Source: a virus. From it: a stretch of DNA of 64,000 nucleotides. Location of the stretch: positions 1-64,000 of the IMG/VR virus record IMGVR_UViG_3300006339_000005, one strand, 5' to 3'. This document shows, piece after piece, positions 1 to 7,910 of the stretch (positions are counted from its first letter, which is position 1; each line of letters opens with the position of its first letter). Both the position numbers and the translations under genes were made by a program. The notes below the pieces were generated by a model. That model saw nothing but the letters and a program-made list of their open reading frames with translations, had not been told where the DNA came from and made no database searches.

Positions 1-174
1 CTTTATTAAGATGGTACGCTCATCTCACATGATGGCTATTAAATGCTTCGTCCGAGTACGGGCGAAGTATGGCTCAACTATCTACATGATGCAAAAGTGC
101 TACGCACTTAATTAAACAATTGAGAGAATAGTGTGTTAGAGCGATAGCGAAAACACAGATCAACGCAGTTGATC
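1..174. other. non-coding stretch with serial hairpins
   Basis: No convincing gene is seen here. Four short inverted repeats follow one another: 46-67 (CTTCG-t-CCG / CGG-g-CGAAG, loop AGTA), 95-109 (AAGTGC tac GCACTT), 132-157 (TGTGTT ... AACACA) and 158-174 (GATCAAC gca GTTGATC). Read on the minus strand, the last two lie just downstream of the 65-aa gene. The 158-174 stem is then followed by TGTGTTTT, so it may be a weak terminator for that gene. The 95-109 stem is likewise followed by TTTT on the minus strand. I do not recognise an RNA family. Confidence 0.4.
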
Positions 175-372
175 TTAATGCAGTTCCGGATCACGTCCGT
201 AACGAAATGCTTCTTTATCGTATACTACAACTTCTTCTATAGTATATTCCGAACCAGGATTAGCTTCAACTAATTGCCCTAGTACTTCTGATGCTTCCGC
301 TTCTGAACTACAGTCCATTAACTCTTGCTTCTGAGTAACTTTCTCTATAACCCTATATACTGTTCGAGGCAT
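175..372 (-). CDS. small hypothetical protein, 65 aa
   Basis: Unrecognised short protein, acidic and soluble, with no membrane segment. It starts MPRTVYRVIEKVTQKQ and its middle is rich in Glu, Ala and Ser (SSEAEASEVLGQLVEANPG), followed by a beta-like stretch (YTIEEVVVYD). The start is an ATG at 372-370. No clear Shine-Dalgarno precedes it; the upstream minus-strand CTTAAATA is only a loose late-promoter match. It is transcribed away from the 444-1139 gene, so the two may share a divergent control region at 373-443. Small soluble proteins of this size are typical accessory genes of T4-like phages, but I cannot assign a role. A hairpin followed by a T run lies just past its stop. Confidence 0.5.
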   Translation of the reverse strand: MPRTVYRVIEKVTQKQELMDCSSEAEASEVLGQLVEANPGSEYTIEEVVVYDKEAFRYGRDPELH

Positions 373-416
373 ATTGAATATTTAAGGCCGTACATCTGAG
401 AATTATAGCTAAATAT

Positions 417-424
417 AATAAATA
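417..424 (+). promoter_or_regulatory. T4-type late promoter (AATAAATA)
   Basis: AATAAATA matches the T4 late consensus TATAAATA at 7 of 8 positions. It lies 20 bases before the ATG at 444, with an AGGAG ribosome site at 430-434 in between. The same motif recurs before many structural genes in this window. Confidence 0.6.
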
Positions 425-443
425 CAACTAGGAGTTTACTTTA

Positions 444-1139
444 ATGAAGGTACATCAGATCATAAGCGAAGCAGAAGTCCAAGAAGGTCCATTAAACTGG
501 GCAATGAAAAAACTGGGTAGTAAAGCGGCGGCTAATAGATCAGATATCGGCGATGATGTAGCTAGAATGTATAAGGATTATGAAGGTATTTGGAAAATGG
601 ATCCTGTTGGAGGACCTACTTTTACATCTTTATACAAATATCTACATGATCAAGGACTTCCTGTTGGTACTCCTGATGAATTTAGAAAAATAGCTACAAA
701 GTTTAACAACACAAAATCTATAGGTCAGAAAACATGGAAACACACTAAGACGGCGGCTAAAGGTGTAGGAGCGGCAACGAAGTATGGAGTAGATAAAGCC
801 AAGCAAGGTTATAAAGCAGTAAAAAAAGGACTTGAAGTCGAACCGACGCAAATGAGTTTCGCGGGTATGAATGATTCAGTTAATGAAGCTAATAAACGCG
901 ACATGATTGAGCCTGGAAAAGTAAAAAACATAATTAATCATTTTACAAGACTTGGTTTCGTAGCAGGCGCTAACACTACTGGAACAACATCAAAATTTGG
1001 GGTTAATAATCCAAGTGCAAGTACAGGTACAGATCAACCAAAGAAGAAAAAATCCACGGCAGGCCAGAATCAAGATTCAGACATCAACCGTTCAATAAAA
1101 TTTCTTAAATCACAAGGTTATACAGTAACAAAAGCATAA
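444..1139 (+). CDS. hypothetical protein, 231 aa, possible virion-associated
   Basis: Not recognised. The N-terminus MKVHQIISEAEVQEG resembles the leaders of several T4-like accessory genes, but I cannot name a family. Residues 1-70 look folded (WAMKKLGSKAAANRSD, MYKDYEGIWKMDP). Residues 95-135 form a Lys/Ala/Gly helix rich in KTAAKGVGAATK-type sequence. The tail (about 185-210) is low-complexity Ser/Thr/Lys and ends in a short helix with FLKSQGYTV. The protein is basic and has no signal peptide or membrane segment. It has a late-type promoter and a good AGGAG site, which suggests expression with the structural genes. It is convergent with the 71-aa minus-strand gene; the two stops are 2 bases apart with no clear terminator between them. 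Confidence 0.6.
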   Translation: MKVHQIISEAEVQEGPLNWAMKKLGSKAAANRSDIGDDVARMYKDYEGIWKMDPVGGPTFTSLYKYLHDQGLPVGTPDEFRKIATKFNNTKSIGQKTWKHTKTAAKGVGAATKYGVDKAKQGYKAVKKGLEVEPTQMSFAGMNDSVNEANKRDMIEPGKVKNIINHFTRLGFVAGANTTGTTSKFGVNNPSASTGTDQPKKKKSTAGQNQDSDINRSIKFLKSQGYTVTKA

Positions 1140-1141
1140 TT

Positions 1142-1354
1142 TTAAAAGAATGGCATCTTCGTTTTTTTAGTTGTCTCTAAATTCTCTTTAATCAATTTTG
1201 CCATACAGTCTCGATCTTCGGGACAAGACGCATACATCTCACCTAAGGTTACTCCGCCTCGCATATACCATGCAAGTTTAGTAAGATCCAATTTAAAATT
1301 CTTAGTCTCGTTATCTAGGTTTTCAACCTCTCTTAGGATTTCAGGAAGAGACAT
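1142..1354 (-). CDS. gp26-linked tail assembly protein, likely -1 frameshift product
   Basis: Small protein (70 aa from the ATG at 1354; a GTG at 1357 is an alternative) containing LTKLAWYMRGGVTLGEM and ending in KKTKMPFF. It starts 11 bases past the gp26 stop. AAGGA at 1367-1363 could load ribosomes directly, 8 bases before the ATG. However, its reading frame is open upstream without a stop, back into the last codons of gp26, and a perfect T TTT TTC slippery heptamer lies there (1378-1372). A -1 slip would make a fusion of about 383 aa. This is the layout of lambda-type G/GT tail assembly chaperones, and the tape-measure candidate is the divergent neighbour. The assignment as a chaperone extension rests on this layout and the PFF-type C-terminus, not on a recognised domain. 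Confidence 0.65.
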   Translation of the reverse strand: MSLPEILREVENLDNETKNFKLDLTKLAWYMRGGVTLGEMYASCPEDRDCMAKLIKENLETTKKTKMPFF

Positions 1355-1365
1355 CACCGAAATCC

Positions 1366-2292
1366 TTAGACGAAAAAAGCTGAATGATCAAAAGATACTG
1401 GAACTGTATAACTTGCCGGAGCTCCTCTTTTTTGTTCATCCGCTGTAGATTGTACTTTCATAGGTTCTAATTGAAACTTATTTCGATTTACTTCGATATG
1501 TTTAACAAGTGCTGAATAAAAGTCCTTATCAGCTTTTTGAATAAATTCATCAATATGATCTCTATTGACAACAATAGTATCACCATCTTGTATTTGTACA
1601 ATCGATTGTGATACAAGATTAATAGTCAACGCTGTTAGTTTTTTAAACGAGGCTTGGAACCTTGCAAGTTTTTCTTCTTCGTTCATTTCATCATCTGCTA
1701 CAACTTGAAAAAGACGTTGCTCTTCAAATGTTTTAAGAGCGGTTGCTGTAAACTCTCTATACGTCTGAGGACGAATAGTAATTTTCATAGCTCCAATTTC
1801 ACAAACATTTTCATAATTTACATTTGAAAACTTGTCAAGAACTGTTCTAAGATCTAATTCAAAGTCTTTCTTCTCTGCTGGATCAATTCCAGGAACAGTA
1901 CTAGTTATAGTTATTTTTTCGCCATATGTAGCAATCCGTAAAGCAATTAGAACGGTATCTAAATCAATAGATGGCATATCCCACGCATCTTTAATAGACG
2001 GACAACAACTTTGAATAACTTCTGTAGTTGATGCTCCATTTAATAATGCATCTGGTGTTTTTAAAATTAGCTCATCTTTTGCCGTCATTGCATATATAGG
2101 AACTTCACCATTGGATGGTAAGTCAATTGACCCCTTAGCATAGTAATAACCTTTGCTTGGTAAAGCAATATATAACTTTGGTTGCCTAAAGTATTTTTCT
2201 AATGGGTTAGGCGCAGTACCCATTGGGTTAACATTTCCAGAAGGAGAAATTTGTCCTACAGGAATAGAACCCGGCTGTGTTAGTTCTGCCAT
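1366..2292 (-). CDS. gp26: gp26-like baseplate hub / tail assembly protein
   Basis: 308 aa, of the T4 baseplate protein family (T4 gp26/gp51 type). Typical sequence begins near residue 40 with LYIALPSKGYYYAKGSIDLP. It continues with PIYAMTAKDELILKTPDALLNG and then the VIQSCCPSI segment, the usual core of this family. The first 35 residues are a Gly/Pro/Asn-rich disordered leader, and the C-terminal 25 residues are also disordered. T4 gp26 is about 208 aa, so this copy is longer at both ends. The start is supported by GGAG in the leader and a perfect TATAAATA late promoter on the minus strand at 2337-2330. In T4 the product acts in baseplate hub formation. Here the slippery site before the stop suggests it also works as the first half of a frameshift chaperone pair. 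Confidence 0.8.
   Translation of the reverse strand: MAELTQPGSIPVGQISPSGNVNPMGTAPNPLEKYFRQPKLYIALPSKGYYYAKGSIDLPSNGEVPIYAMTAKDELILKTPDALLNGASTTEVIQSCCPSIKDAWDMPSIDLDTVLIALRIATYGEKITITSTVPGIDPAEKKDFELDLRTVLDKFSNVNYENVCEIGAMKITIRPQTYREFTATALKTFEEQRLFQVVADDEMNEEEKLARFQASFKKLTALTINLVSQSIVQIQDGDTIVVNRDHIDEFIQKADKDFYSALVKHIEVNRNKFQLEPMKVQSTADEQKRGAPASYTVPVSFDHSAFFV
1372..1378 (-). promoter_or_regulatory. candidate -1 programmed frameshift site (T TTT TTC)
   Basis: In the gp26 frame the minus strand reads GCT TTT TTC GTC TAA. T TTT TTC fits the X XXY YYZ rule for -1 slippage and sits one codon before the stop. After slippage the frame reads CGT CTA AGG ATT TCG GTG ATG, with no stop, into the 71-aa gene. 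Confidence 0.6.
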
Positions 2293-2303
2293 GTTTTTCT
2301 CCG

Positions 2304-2311
2304 GATAAATA
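2304..2311 (+). promoter_or_regulatory. T4-type late promoter (GATAAATA)
   Basis: GATAAATA, 7 of 8 to the T4 late consensus, lies 83 bases before the tape-measure-like gene. It sits in the divergent region shared with gp26. Confidence 0.5.
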
Positions 2312-2315
2312 TATT

Positions 2316-2346
2316 ATAGTTCATACAAATATTTATAATGAACTAT
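2316..2346. repeat. inverted repeat around divergent late promoters
   Basis: ATAGTTCAT (2316-2324) and ATGAACTAT (2338-2346) are exact reverse complements, with a 13-base spacer that holds most of the minus-strand promoter. It may be a protein-binding site or a transcript hairpin. Confidence 0.5.
2330..2337 (-). promoter_or_regulatory. T4-type late promoter (TATAAATA), perfect
   Basis: The plus strand TATTTATA reads TATAAATA on the minus strand, identical to the T4 late consensus. It lies 38 bases before the gp26 start codon. The spacing leaves room for a short leader with GGAG. Confidence 0.7.
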
Positions 2347-2394
2347 TAAAGCGGGTTTTAATTATGGTAGCTAAACACAGGATTATTAAAAATT

Positions 2395-5172
2395 ATGGCT
2401 AGAGTAACATATCAAGGTGGAGATATGGAAGGCATCAGTAGTGATGCCGCCAGTGAACAAACACTTAATGAATTACTAAAAGCCTTTAAAGCCCAGGGTG
2501 GTTCTGGTGGCAAATTTAACGATACAGCCGAAAAAGCCCAAAAACAAGCGACAAAAGCCACAAAAACTGGTACAAAAGCCACAGAAGCAGATACTAAACA
2601 AACAAAGGAACATACAGGTACAGTTAAAGATGCTGAAAAAGCCATTGCTACTTTTTCTAAAGCTCTGATGAAGTCGGCGGGACGCGGAATCCTGAATGTA
2701 GGCGAAAGTATAACTGGATTTGCTGGCGACATTCTAGGTGGCAGTCATAGAATATCTGAGCTGTCAAAACACGTAACCGGACTAATTGGTGACTTTCCTG
2801 GCCTTGGCCTAGTTGGGGACACCGCTCAAATGTTTTTTAATATACTTGACGGCCAAATTGATACGTTTAGACAAATGAGTGGCGTAGGTGCTGACTTAGG
2901 TGACGACTTATTTGCATGGACTCAGCAATCAGCAATCGCTAGAGTTTCGCTTGATACATTAACAAATGTTTATGGTGAACATTCTAAAACAATGGCATTA
3001 GCTTTTGGTGGTGCAAGAGAAGGTGTTAATAAATTTACAGCAGTCTTAGGAGGAGTTAGAGATTTATCAGAAGACTTTACAAAACTAGGTTATACAGTTG
3101 AAGAACAAGCTGAATATACTGCTGAATATATAGACCTCCAAAAAAGAACTGGTATGTTGAAGAACAGATCTGATGCATCATTAATCGCAGGCACAAGAAA
3201 ATATATGCTTGAACTAGATAGACTAGCAAGAATTACTGGTCAGTCTAGAAAAGAAACCGCGGATGCAATGAAACAGGCGGCGGATGACAAACGTATAAAA
3301 GCATTAATGCACAACATGGAAGCAAATGCTAGTGAAAGTTTAAGATCAACTATCGCTATATTACACGCTCAAAAGCCTGAACTTGCTGACGCATTTAAAG
3401 AACTAGTTGCAACTGGTGGTGTTCCTATTACTGACGGTGCAAAAGCTATGGCTTTACAAAATAACGAACTGTCAATACTTGCTAAAAAATTCTTTAACAA
3501 AGAAAAAGTAACTATGGGTACTGTAAGAGACACAATTAATCTATCAATAGACAAAGCTAGAGCGATAGTTGAACAAAACGGAGATATTATCGGTGTTTCA
3601 ATGGCAACTGGTGTTACTGGTGTTTGGGATTCAGTATTGGACTTATTGGGAATGGAGAAAATTAAAGCTCATGATGATGCCATAGCTGAACAAACTCAGG
3701 CGATGGCGGCTTCTACAAAAGATTTACTTGAAGTAGAATCAAATTTAGTTAAAGCACAAACTAAAGCAAACAAATTATTTATTGAATCGAAAATTTGGGG
3801 AGAGTTTACTGATGTAATTTCTGAATTTTCAAAAAATCTAAAACCAGGTGGTCCTGTCGAACAAGCTATGTTAGAAGGTGTTAAAACTATTACTGGATCA
3901 ATGTCACAATTTAAAGATTGGCTTTTGGGTGATGGAACTGCTAAAGAAAAAATTAGCGAGGCTTGGGATTATACAAAAAAGATTATGAAAGGGTTTGCTA
4001 CTAAACTAATGGGTTGGTTAGGATTTGATGTTGGTGAGGAAGGCACACCTTCAGCAACATATACAAACGCCGCAAAAAAGTTAGAAGACACAAATAAACA
4101 AATTATAGCCATCCAAGAGAAAATTAAATCAGGCACACTTAATCCAGAGCAGATGGAGAAAGCACTTGCAGAATTAAAAGCATTGAGGGCAGAAGCCGAA
4201 AAATATCAAGCAACCATGGCGCAAGAAACGGCGAAAGGGCAAGGAAAGAAACCAGAAGGCGTAGGCCTGGGTGCTTGGCTGAAAACAAATTGGGATAAGG
4301 TTGCCATTGGTGTCGGAGCCGTCACATTGGCTGTTGGAGCCTTAGTGGCCGCTTTCTATCTTGGGCCAATTATCGTGGCTGGAGTATCAGCTATTATGGG
4401 AATTTTACTTATAGGTGCCGGCGTAGTTACGTTACTTGCCGGAGCACTTTGGCTTGTTTCTGATGCAGTGGGTGGTATTGCTGAGGGATTGACAAAATTA
4501 GGTGAAGTTAAGATATCTCCGTCATTTAAAGATCTTCCAGATGTTATGGGAAACTTGGCAGGACCACTAGCGGCATTAGCCGGAGCTGGTATTCTATCAT
4601 TTCTTGGTGCTGGTGGATTAACAAAACTAGCTGACAATCTTAAAGCATATGAACAACTTAATGTTGATGCACTAACAAAAGTAGGACCTGCACTTACGGG
4701 TTTATACGGAGGTATAAGTGCATTTACTGGTGACGGCTTTATAGAAGGTGCAAGTAAATGGCTTGGTAACTTATTCAGTGGCAACAATTTTGAAGATATG
4801 GCGGACGGTCTTAAACACTTTGACTCTATAGATGCAGTTCAACTCGAAAAAATAGGTGTAGCATTAGAAGGTATTTCGGCTTTTATTAATTCTATGGAAG
4901 CTGATAATATTAGTGATATCGCAGATGCTATTGAAAAATTAACAGACGCAATGGATGTATTTGAATCTAAAATGTCTGATATGAATTCTGACGTTAAAGC
5001 AACATTTAGTACAACAGTTAGTGGTATGACTAGCTCCAGTAAAGGCCAAGGAGAACAGCTATCTAAGTTAAATACTACATTAGGTGAATTGATTACCATA
5101 ACAAGTGAAGGTAATAGGATAGAAACTAAACAACTAGAAGCCATAAAAGAAATTGGCGGAACTGTAGGATAA
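2395..5172 (+). CDS. tail tape-measure-like structural protein, 925 aa
   Basis: Long, Ala/Lys-rich, mostly helical protein. After a short N-terminus (MARVTYQGGDMEGIS) comes a Lys/Thr/Ala-rich helix at about residues 40-85. A mixed helical region follows (FPGLGLVGDTAQMFFNILDG, then MSGVGADLGDDLFAW). Around residues 630-695 there is a strongly hydrophobic stretch with Gly spacing that looks like two or three membrane-type helices. The C-terminus is helical, ending KQLEAIKEIGG. Helical length plus central hydrophobic segments is the signature of phage tape-measure proteins, which set tail length and can insert into the membrane during DNA entry. T4 gp29 is 590 aa, so this one is larger. It sits divergent to the gp26 pair and directly before the portal gene. 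No lysozyme or peptidase motif is seen. The role is inferred from architecture. Confidence 0.6.
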   Translation: MARVTYQGGDMEGISSDAASEQTLNELLKAFKAQGGSGGKFNDTAEKAQKQATKATKTGTKATEADTKQTKEHTGTVKDAEKAIATFSKALMKSAGRGILNVGESITGFAGDILGGSHRISELSKHVTGLIGDFPGLGLVGDTAQMFFNILDGQIDTFRQMSGVGADLGDDLFAWTQQSAIARVSLDTLTNVYGEHSKTMALAFGGAREGVNKFTAVLGGVRDLSEDFTKLGYTVEEQAEYTAEYIDLQKRTGMLKNRSDASLIAGTRKYMLELDRLARITGQSRKETADAMKQAADDKRIKALMHNMEANASESLRSTIAILHAQKPELADAFKELVATGGVPITDGAKAMALQNNELSILAKKFFNKEKVTMGTVRDTINLSIDKARAIVEQNGDIIGVSMATGVTGVWDSVLDLLGMEKIKAHDDAIAEQTQAMAASTKDLLEVESNLVKAQTKANKLFIESKIWGEFTDVISEFSKNLKPGGPVEQAMLEGVKTITGSMSQFKDWLLGDGTAKEKISEAWDYTKKIMKGFATKLMGWLGFDVGEEGTPSATYTNAAKKLEDTNKQIIAIQEKIKSGTLNPEQMEKALAELKALRAEAEKYQATMAQETAKGQGKKPEGVGLGAWLKTNWDKVAIGVGAVTLAVGALVAAFYLGPIIVAGVSAIMGILLIGAGVVTLLAGALWLVSDAVGGIAEGLTKLGEVKISPSFKDLPDVMGNLAGPLAALAGAGILSFLGAGGLTKLADNLKAYEQLNVDALTKVGPALTGLYGGISAFTGDGFIEGASKWLGNLFSGNNFEDMADGLKHFDSIDAVQLEKIGVALEGISAFINSMEADNISDIADAIEKLTDAMDVFESKMSDMNSDVKATFSTTVSGMTSSSKGQGEQLSKLNTTLGELITITSEGNRIETKQLEAIKEIGGTVG

Positions 5173-5182
5173 GGATAAAAAT

Positions 5183-6928
5183 ATGTCGTGGAAGCGATAT
5201 TTTACACCAGTAGAAACTAAACAAGGTAGCGGAGACGGAACGTATAGTCCTTTGGGCGGAAGCATAAGCCAAGGACTAGGACCTGCTCAAGCAAACTATA
5301 GTTCATACTTACCAGACGTATATGTTGGCTCTCCAAATCGTATTGAACGATATGGACAATATAATACTATGGATATGGATTCAGAAGTAAATGCCGCATT
5401 AGATATCCTAGCAGAATTTTGCACACAAAAAAATAAACAAAATCAAACTCCATTTGTAATGGACTTTAAACAAAAAGCAACAAATTCAGAAATTACAGTA
5501 CTTGGACAATACTTACTACAATGGACTAAACTAGAAAAATTCGATACACGTATGTTTAGAATTGTACGTAACATTTTTAAATATGGCGATGCATTTTTTA
5601 TTAGAGATCCTGAAACTAAAAAATGGTTTCATGTTGATCCAGCAAAAGTATCACGTATAATTGTAAACGAATCAGAAGGTAAAAAACCTGAACAATATAT
5701 TATTAGAGATGTAAACTTAAACTTTAGAGAAATGGTTGCTACAACTCCACACCAAACAACAGGTAATGTTACTGGTGGCGGCGATGGATACTTGCAAGGC
5801 GGAGTACGCGGTATGGTTGGTGCTCCTAATCAACAAATGAGTGGAAGCAGGTTTACTAGAGAAGTTAAAGAAACTACTATTGATGCTGAAAACGTTATAC
5901 ACCTTAGTTTATCTGAAGGACTAGATAATAACTTTCCATTTGGTAATTCATTACTAGAAAGTATTTTTAAAGTTTACAAACAAAAAGAATTACTAGAAGA
6001 CGCAATTATAATTTATAGAGTACAAAGAGCTCCGGAACGTAGAGTATTCTACGTTGACGTGGGCAATATGCCGAGCCACTTGGCTATGCAATTTGTTGAA
6101 CGTGTTAAGACTGACATCCACCAAAGAAGAATTCCAAGTCAGACGGGAGGCGGTCAGAACGTTATTGATAGTGCATATAATCCATTATCTATTAATGAAG
6201 ATTATTTCTTCCCTCAAACAGCAGAAGGTAGAGGGTCTAAAGTTGAGACACTACCGGGTGGCACCAATTTGGGTGAGATAGATGACTTAAAATATTTTAC
6301 TAACAAACTTGTACGTGGTTTACGTATTCCAAGTTCATACTTACCAACAGGTCCTGATGATGGACAAAGCAACTACCAAGACGGTAGAGTTGGTACAGCA
6401 TATATTCAAGAATTACGTTTTAATAATTATTGTGAACGCTTACAAAGTTTAATTACAGACGAATTTAATCAAGAGTTCAAACGCTATCTATTAGAAAAAG
6501 GTGTTAACATTGATACAGCGATGTTTGACCTTAGAATGCAACCACCACAAAACTTTGCAAGTTACAGACAAAGTGAACTTGATAATGCTCGCATTGGAAC
6601 ATATACACAAATGTCAGCTGTTCCTTACATTTCAAATAGATTTGCGATGGCAAGGTTCTTAGGATTAACTGATGAAGAAGTTGCTGAAAATGAACGCTTA
6701 TGGAAAGAAGAAAATGATGAAAACTTATCTCCACCACCTACTGACGCCGCAGGCGAAATGAGAGGTGCAGGAGTTAGTGGTGCAGGTATTGGCGCTGATA
6801 TGGGTGACATGGAAGACGAAGATCCCGAAGCTGAAGAACCAGCACCAGTAGATGGTGGTATTGCTCCACCGCCAGATACAGCAACAGGAGGCGCGGCACC
6901 GACAGGCGGAACACCGCCGCCCGCATAA
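5183..6928 (+). CDS. gp20: portal vertex protein gp20
   Basis: T4-family portal protein, 581 aa (T4 gp20 is 524). Twelve copies form the ring through which DNA is packaged and to which the tail binds. The protein shows the expected blocks: YTPV-like start (MSWKRYFTPVETKQG), the MDSEVNAALDILAEF helix near residue 65, NIFKYGDAFFIRDPETKKWF near 130, VQRAPERRVFYVDVGNMP near 280, and the GGTNLGEIDDLKYFTNKL segment near 355, followed by LRIPSSYLP. The C-terminal 45 residues are an acidic then Pro/Gly/Ala-rich tail that T4 lacks. The start follows GGATAAAAAT, 10 bases after the tape-measure stop. It begins the canonical head gene run that continues to gp23. Recognition is confident. Confidence 0.95.
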   Translation: MSWKRYFTPVETKQGSGDGTYSPLGGSISQGLGPAQANYSSYLPDVYVGSPNRIERYGQYNTMDMDSEVNAALDILAEFCTQKNKQNQTPFVMDFKQKATNSEITVLGQYLLQWTKLEKFDTRMFRIVRNIFKYGDAFFIRDPETKKWFHVDPAKVSRIIVNESEGKKPEQYIIRDVNLNFREMVATTPHQTTGNVTGGGDGYLQGGVRGMVGAPNQQMSGSRFTREVKETTIDAENVIHLSLSEGLDNNFPFGNSLLESIFKVYKQKELLEDAIIIYRVQRAPERRVFYVDVGNMPSHLAMQFVERVKTDIHQRRIPSQTGGGQNVIDSAYNPLSINEDYFFPQTAEGRGSKVETLPGGTNLGEIDDLKYFTNKLVRGLRIPSSYLPTGPDDGQSNYQDGRVGTAYIQELRFNNYCERLQSLITDEFNQEFKRYLLEKGVNIDTAMFDLRMQPPQNFASYRQSELDNARIGTYTQMSAVPYISNRFAMARFLGLTDEEVAENERLWKEENDENLSPPPTDAAGEMRGAGVSGAGIGADMGDMEDEDPEAEEPAPVDGGIAPPPDTATGGAAPTGGTPPPA

Positions 6929-6936
6929 ATAATAAT

Positions 6937-7188
6937 ATGACAACGTTGAGAGAAATATTTTACTTCGATAAAGAAACACTTGAACCGATTGATAATAAAG
7001 AATATGATCCGGTTGATGATCAATCTATTGTCCAACGAGACGACACTCGTAAAACTCGACTAACCCTACGTCAAATTAATAAAACACGTAAAGCGGCAGA
7101 ACTTCACCAAGAGGAGCAGGCAAAAGAGCTACACTTCGTACGTCAAATGTACGGATTGGCGGCTAATGCTGAAGCGGCGGTTGTCTAA
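6937..7188 (+). CDS. small gp20-associated head-module protein, 83 aa
   Basis: Short charged protein starting MTTLREIFYFDKETLEP. It has a basic Arg/Lys-rich centre (DDTRKTRLTLRQINKTRKA) and a helical C-terminus (ELHFVRQMYGLAAN). No named domain is recognised. Small proteins with this same pattern lie just after the portal gene in marine T4-like phages, where T4 keeps its small prohead core genes. A core or portal-assembly role is plausible but unproven. It starts 8 bases after the gp20 stop and ends 2 bases before the next gene, so it is translationally linked to both. Confidence 0.65.
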   Translation: MTTLREIFYFDKETLEPIDNKEYDPVDDQSIVQRDDTRKTRLTLRQINKTRKAAELHQEEQAKELHFVRQMYGLAANAEAAVV

Positions 7189-7190
7189 CA

Positions 7191-7802
7191 ATGGCCAGAT
7201 CTACCGTGGCGTTCGTCATAGGTAATGGAACTAGCCGACGAACTATTGACTTACATCAACTAAGAAAAAATATCCCACCCACTGCTAAAATATACGGTTG
7301 TAATGCTGTATATAGAGACTTCGAACCTGATTATCTAGTAGCTGTTGATACTAAAATGGTTACAGAAATTAATCGATCTGGATGGCAACTTACCCACGAA
7401 GTATGGACTAACCCTAATAGAGCATATAAAACATTTAATAAATTTAATTTCTTTGAACCAAGTTTAGGATGGAGTACTGGTCCTACTGCATTAAATTTAG
7501 CTAGTGAAGAAAAGCATAACAATAATGAAATTTATATTTTAGGATTTGACTTTGAAGGAATTAATAAAAAACTGAATAACATATATGCAGATACAGAAAA
7601 CTATAAAAAATCTGAAGCAGTAGCAACATACCATGGAAATTGGGCTAGACAAACAGGTATAATAATTCAAAAAAATCCAACTAAGAGATATATAAGAGTA
7701 ACAGAAGAAAGAGACTCTTTCTTGCCAGACAATTTAAGGGTGTGGGGAAACCTACATCATATGACCGTTCAAGATTTTAAGGACTTATTCAAGATCCTAT
7801 AA
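7191..7802 (+). CDS. Rossmann-like protein related to MptE/DUF115 group
   Basis: 203 aa. The N-terminus TVAFVIGNGTSRRTIDL has the GNGxS motif seen in the 6-hydroxymethylpterin pyrophosphokinase (MptE-like)/DUF115 group. KIYGCNAVYRDFEPDYLVAVD then follows the usual pattern of a strand, a GCNA turn and a VxD end. A second half has IYILGFDFEGI and a His/Trp segment (TYHGNWARQTGI). The family includes enzymes and glycosyltransferase-like proteins acting on sugars or pterins; which applies here cannot be told. It is embedded in the head operon between gp20 and the core protein, 2 bases after the preceding stop. That is unusual for a metabolic-looking gene. The fold assignment is moderately sure, the function unknown. 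Confidence 0.55.
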   Translation: MARSTVAFVIGNGTSRRTIDLHQLRKNIPPTAKIYGCNAVYRDFEPDYLVAVDTKMVTEINRSGWQLTHEVWTNPNRAYKTFNKFNFFEPSLGWSTGPTALNLASEEKHNNNEIYILGFDFEGINKKLNNIYADTENYKKSEAVATYHGNWARQTGIIIQKNPTKRYIRVTEERDSFLPDNLRVWGNLHHMTVQDFKDLFKIL

Positions 7803-7815
7803 TCTTAATGTAAAA

Positions 7816-7832
7816 CGGCTCATAATGAGCCG
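7816..7832. repeat. perfect hairpin CGGCTCA-taa-TGAGCCG
   Basis: Seven-base perfect stem with a three-base loop, between the MptE-like gene and the core-protein promoter. No T run follows on the plus strand, so it is not a classical terminator for the upstream operon. It may be an RNA-processing or stability element. Confidence 0.5.
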
Positions 7833-7858
7833 ATAACCACGTACTTTTCCTGAAAAAC

Positions 7859-7866
7859 CATAAATA
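7859..7866 (+). promoter_or_regulatory. T4-type late promoter (CATAAATA)
   Basis: CATAAATA (7 of 8 to consensus) lies 45 bases before the acidic core-protein gene, with AGGAG in between. It probably starts the core protein-gp21-gp22-gp23 transcript. Confidence 0.55.
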
Positions 7867-7910
7867 TTATACGACAGCCTTACCATATCTAAACAAACAG
7901 GAGATTTAAA

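Noticed and set aside
31-43. 13-mer GATGGCTATTAAA shared with 12294-12306
   Set aside because: In a 64 kb AT-rich window many 13-base matches are expected by chance; flanking sequence does not align well.
6924-6931. CATAAATA resembling a late promoter
   Set aside because: It overlaps the gp20 stop codon and lies only 5 bases before the next ATG, so a transcript from it could not translate that gene. Chance in AT-rich DNA is likely.
7816-7832. Minus-strand terminator (the hairpin is followed by TTTT on that strand)
   Set aside because: No minus-strand gene lies upstream of it, so a terminator role there has no purpose.
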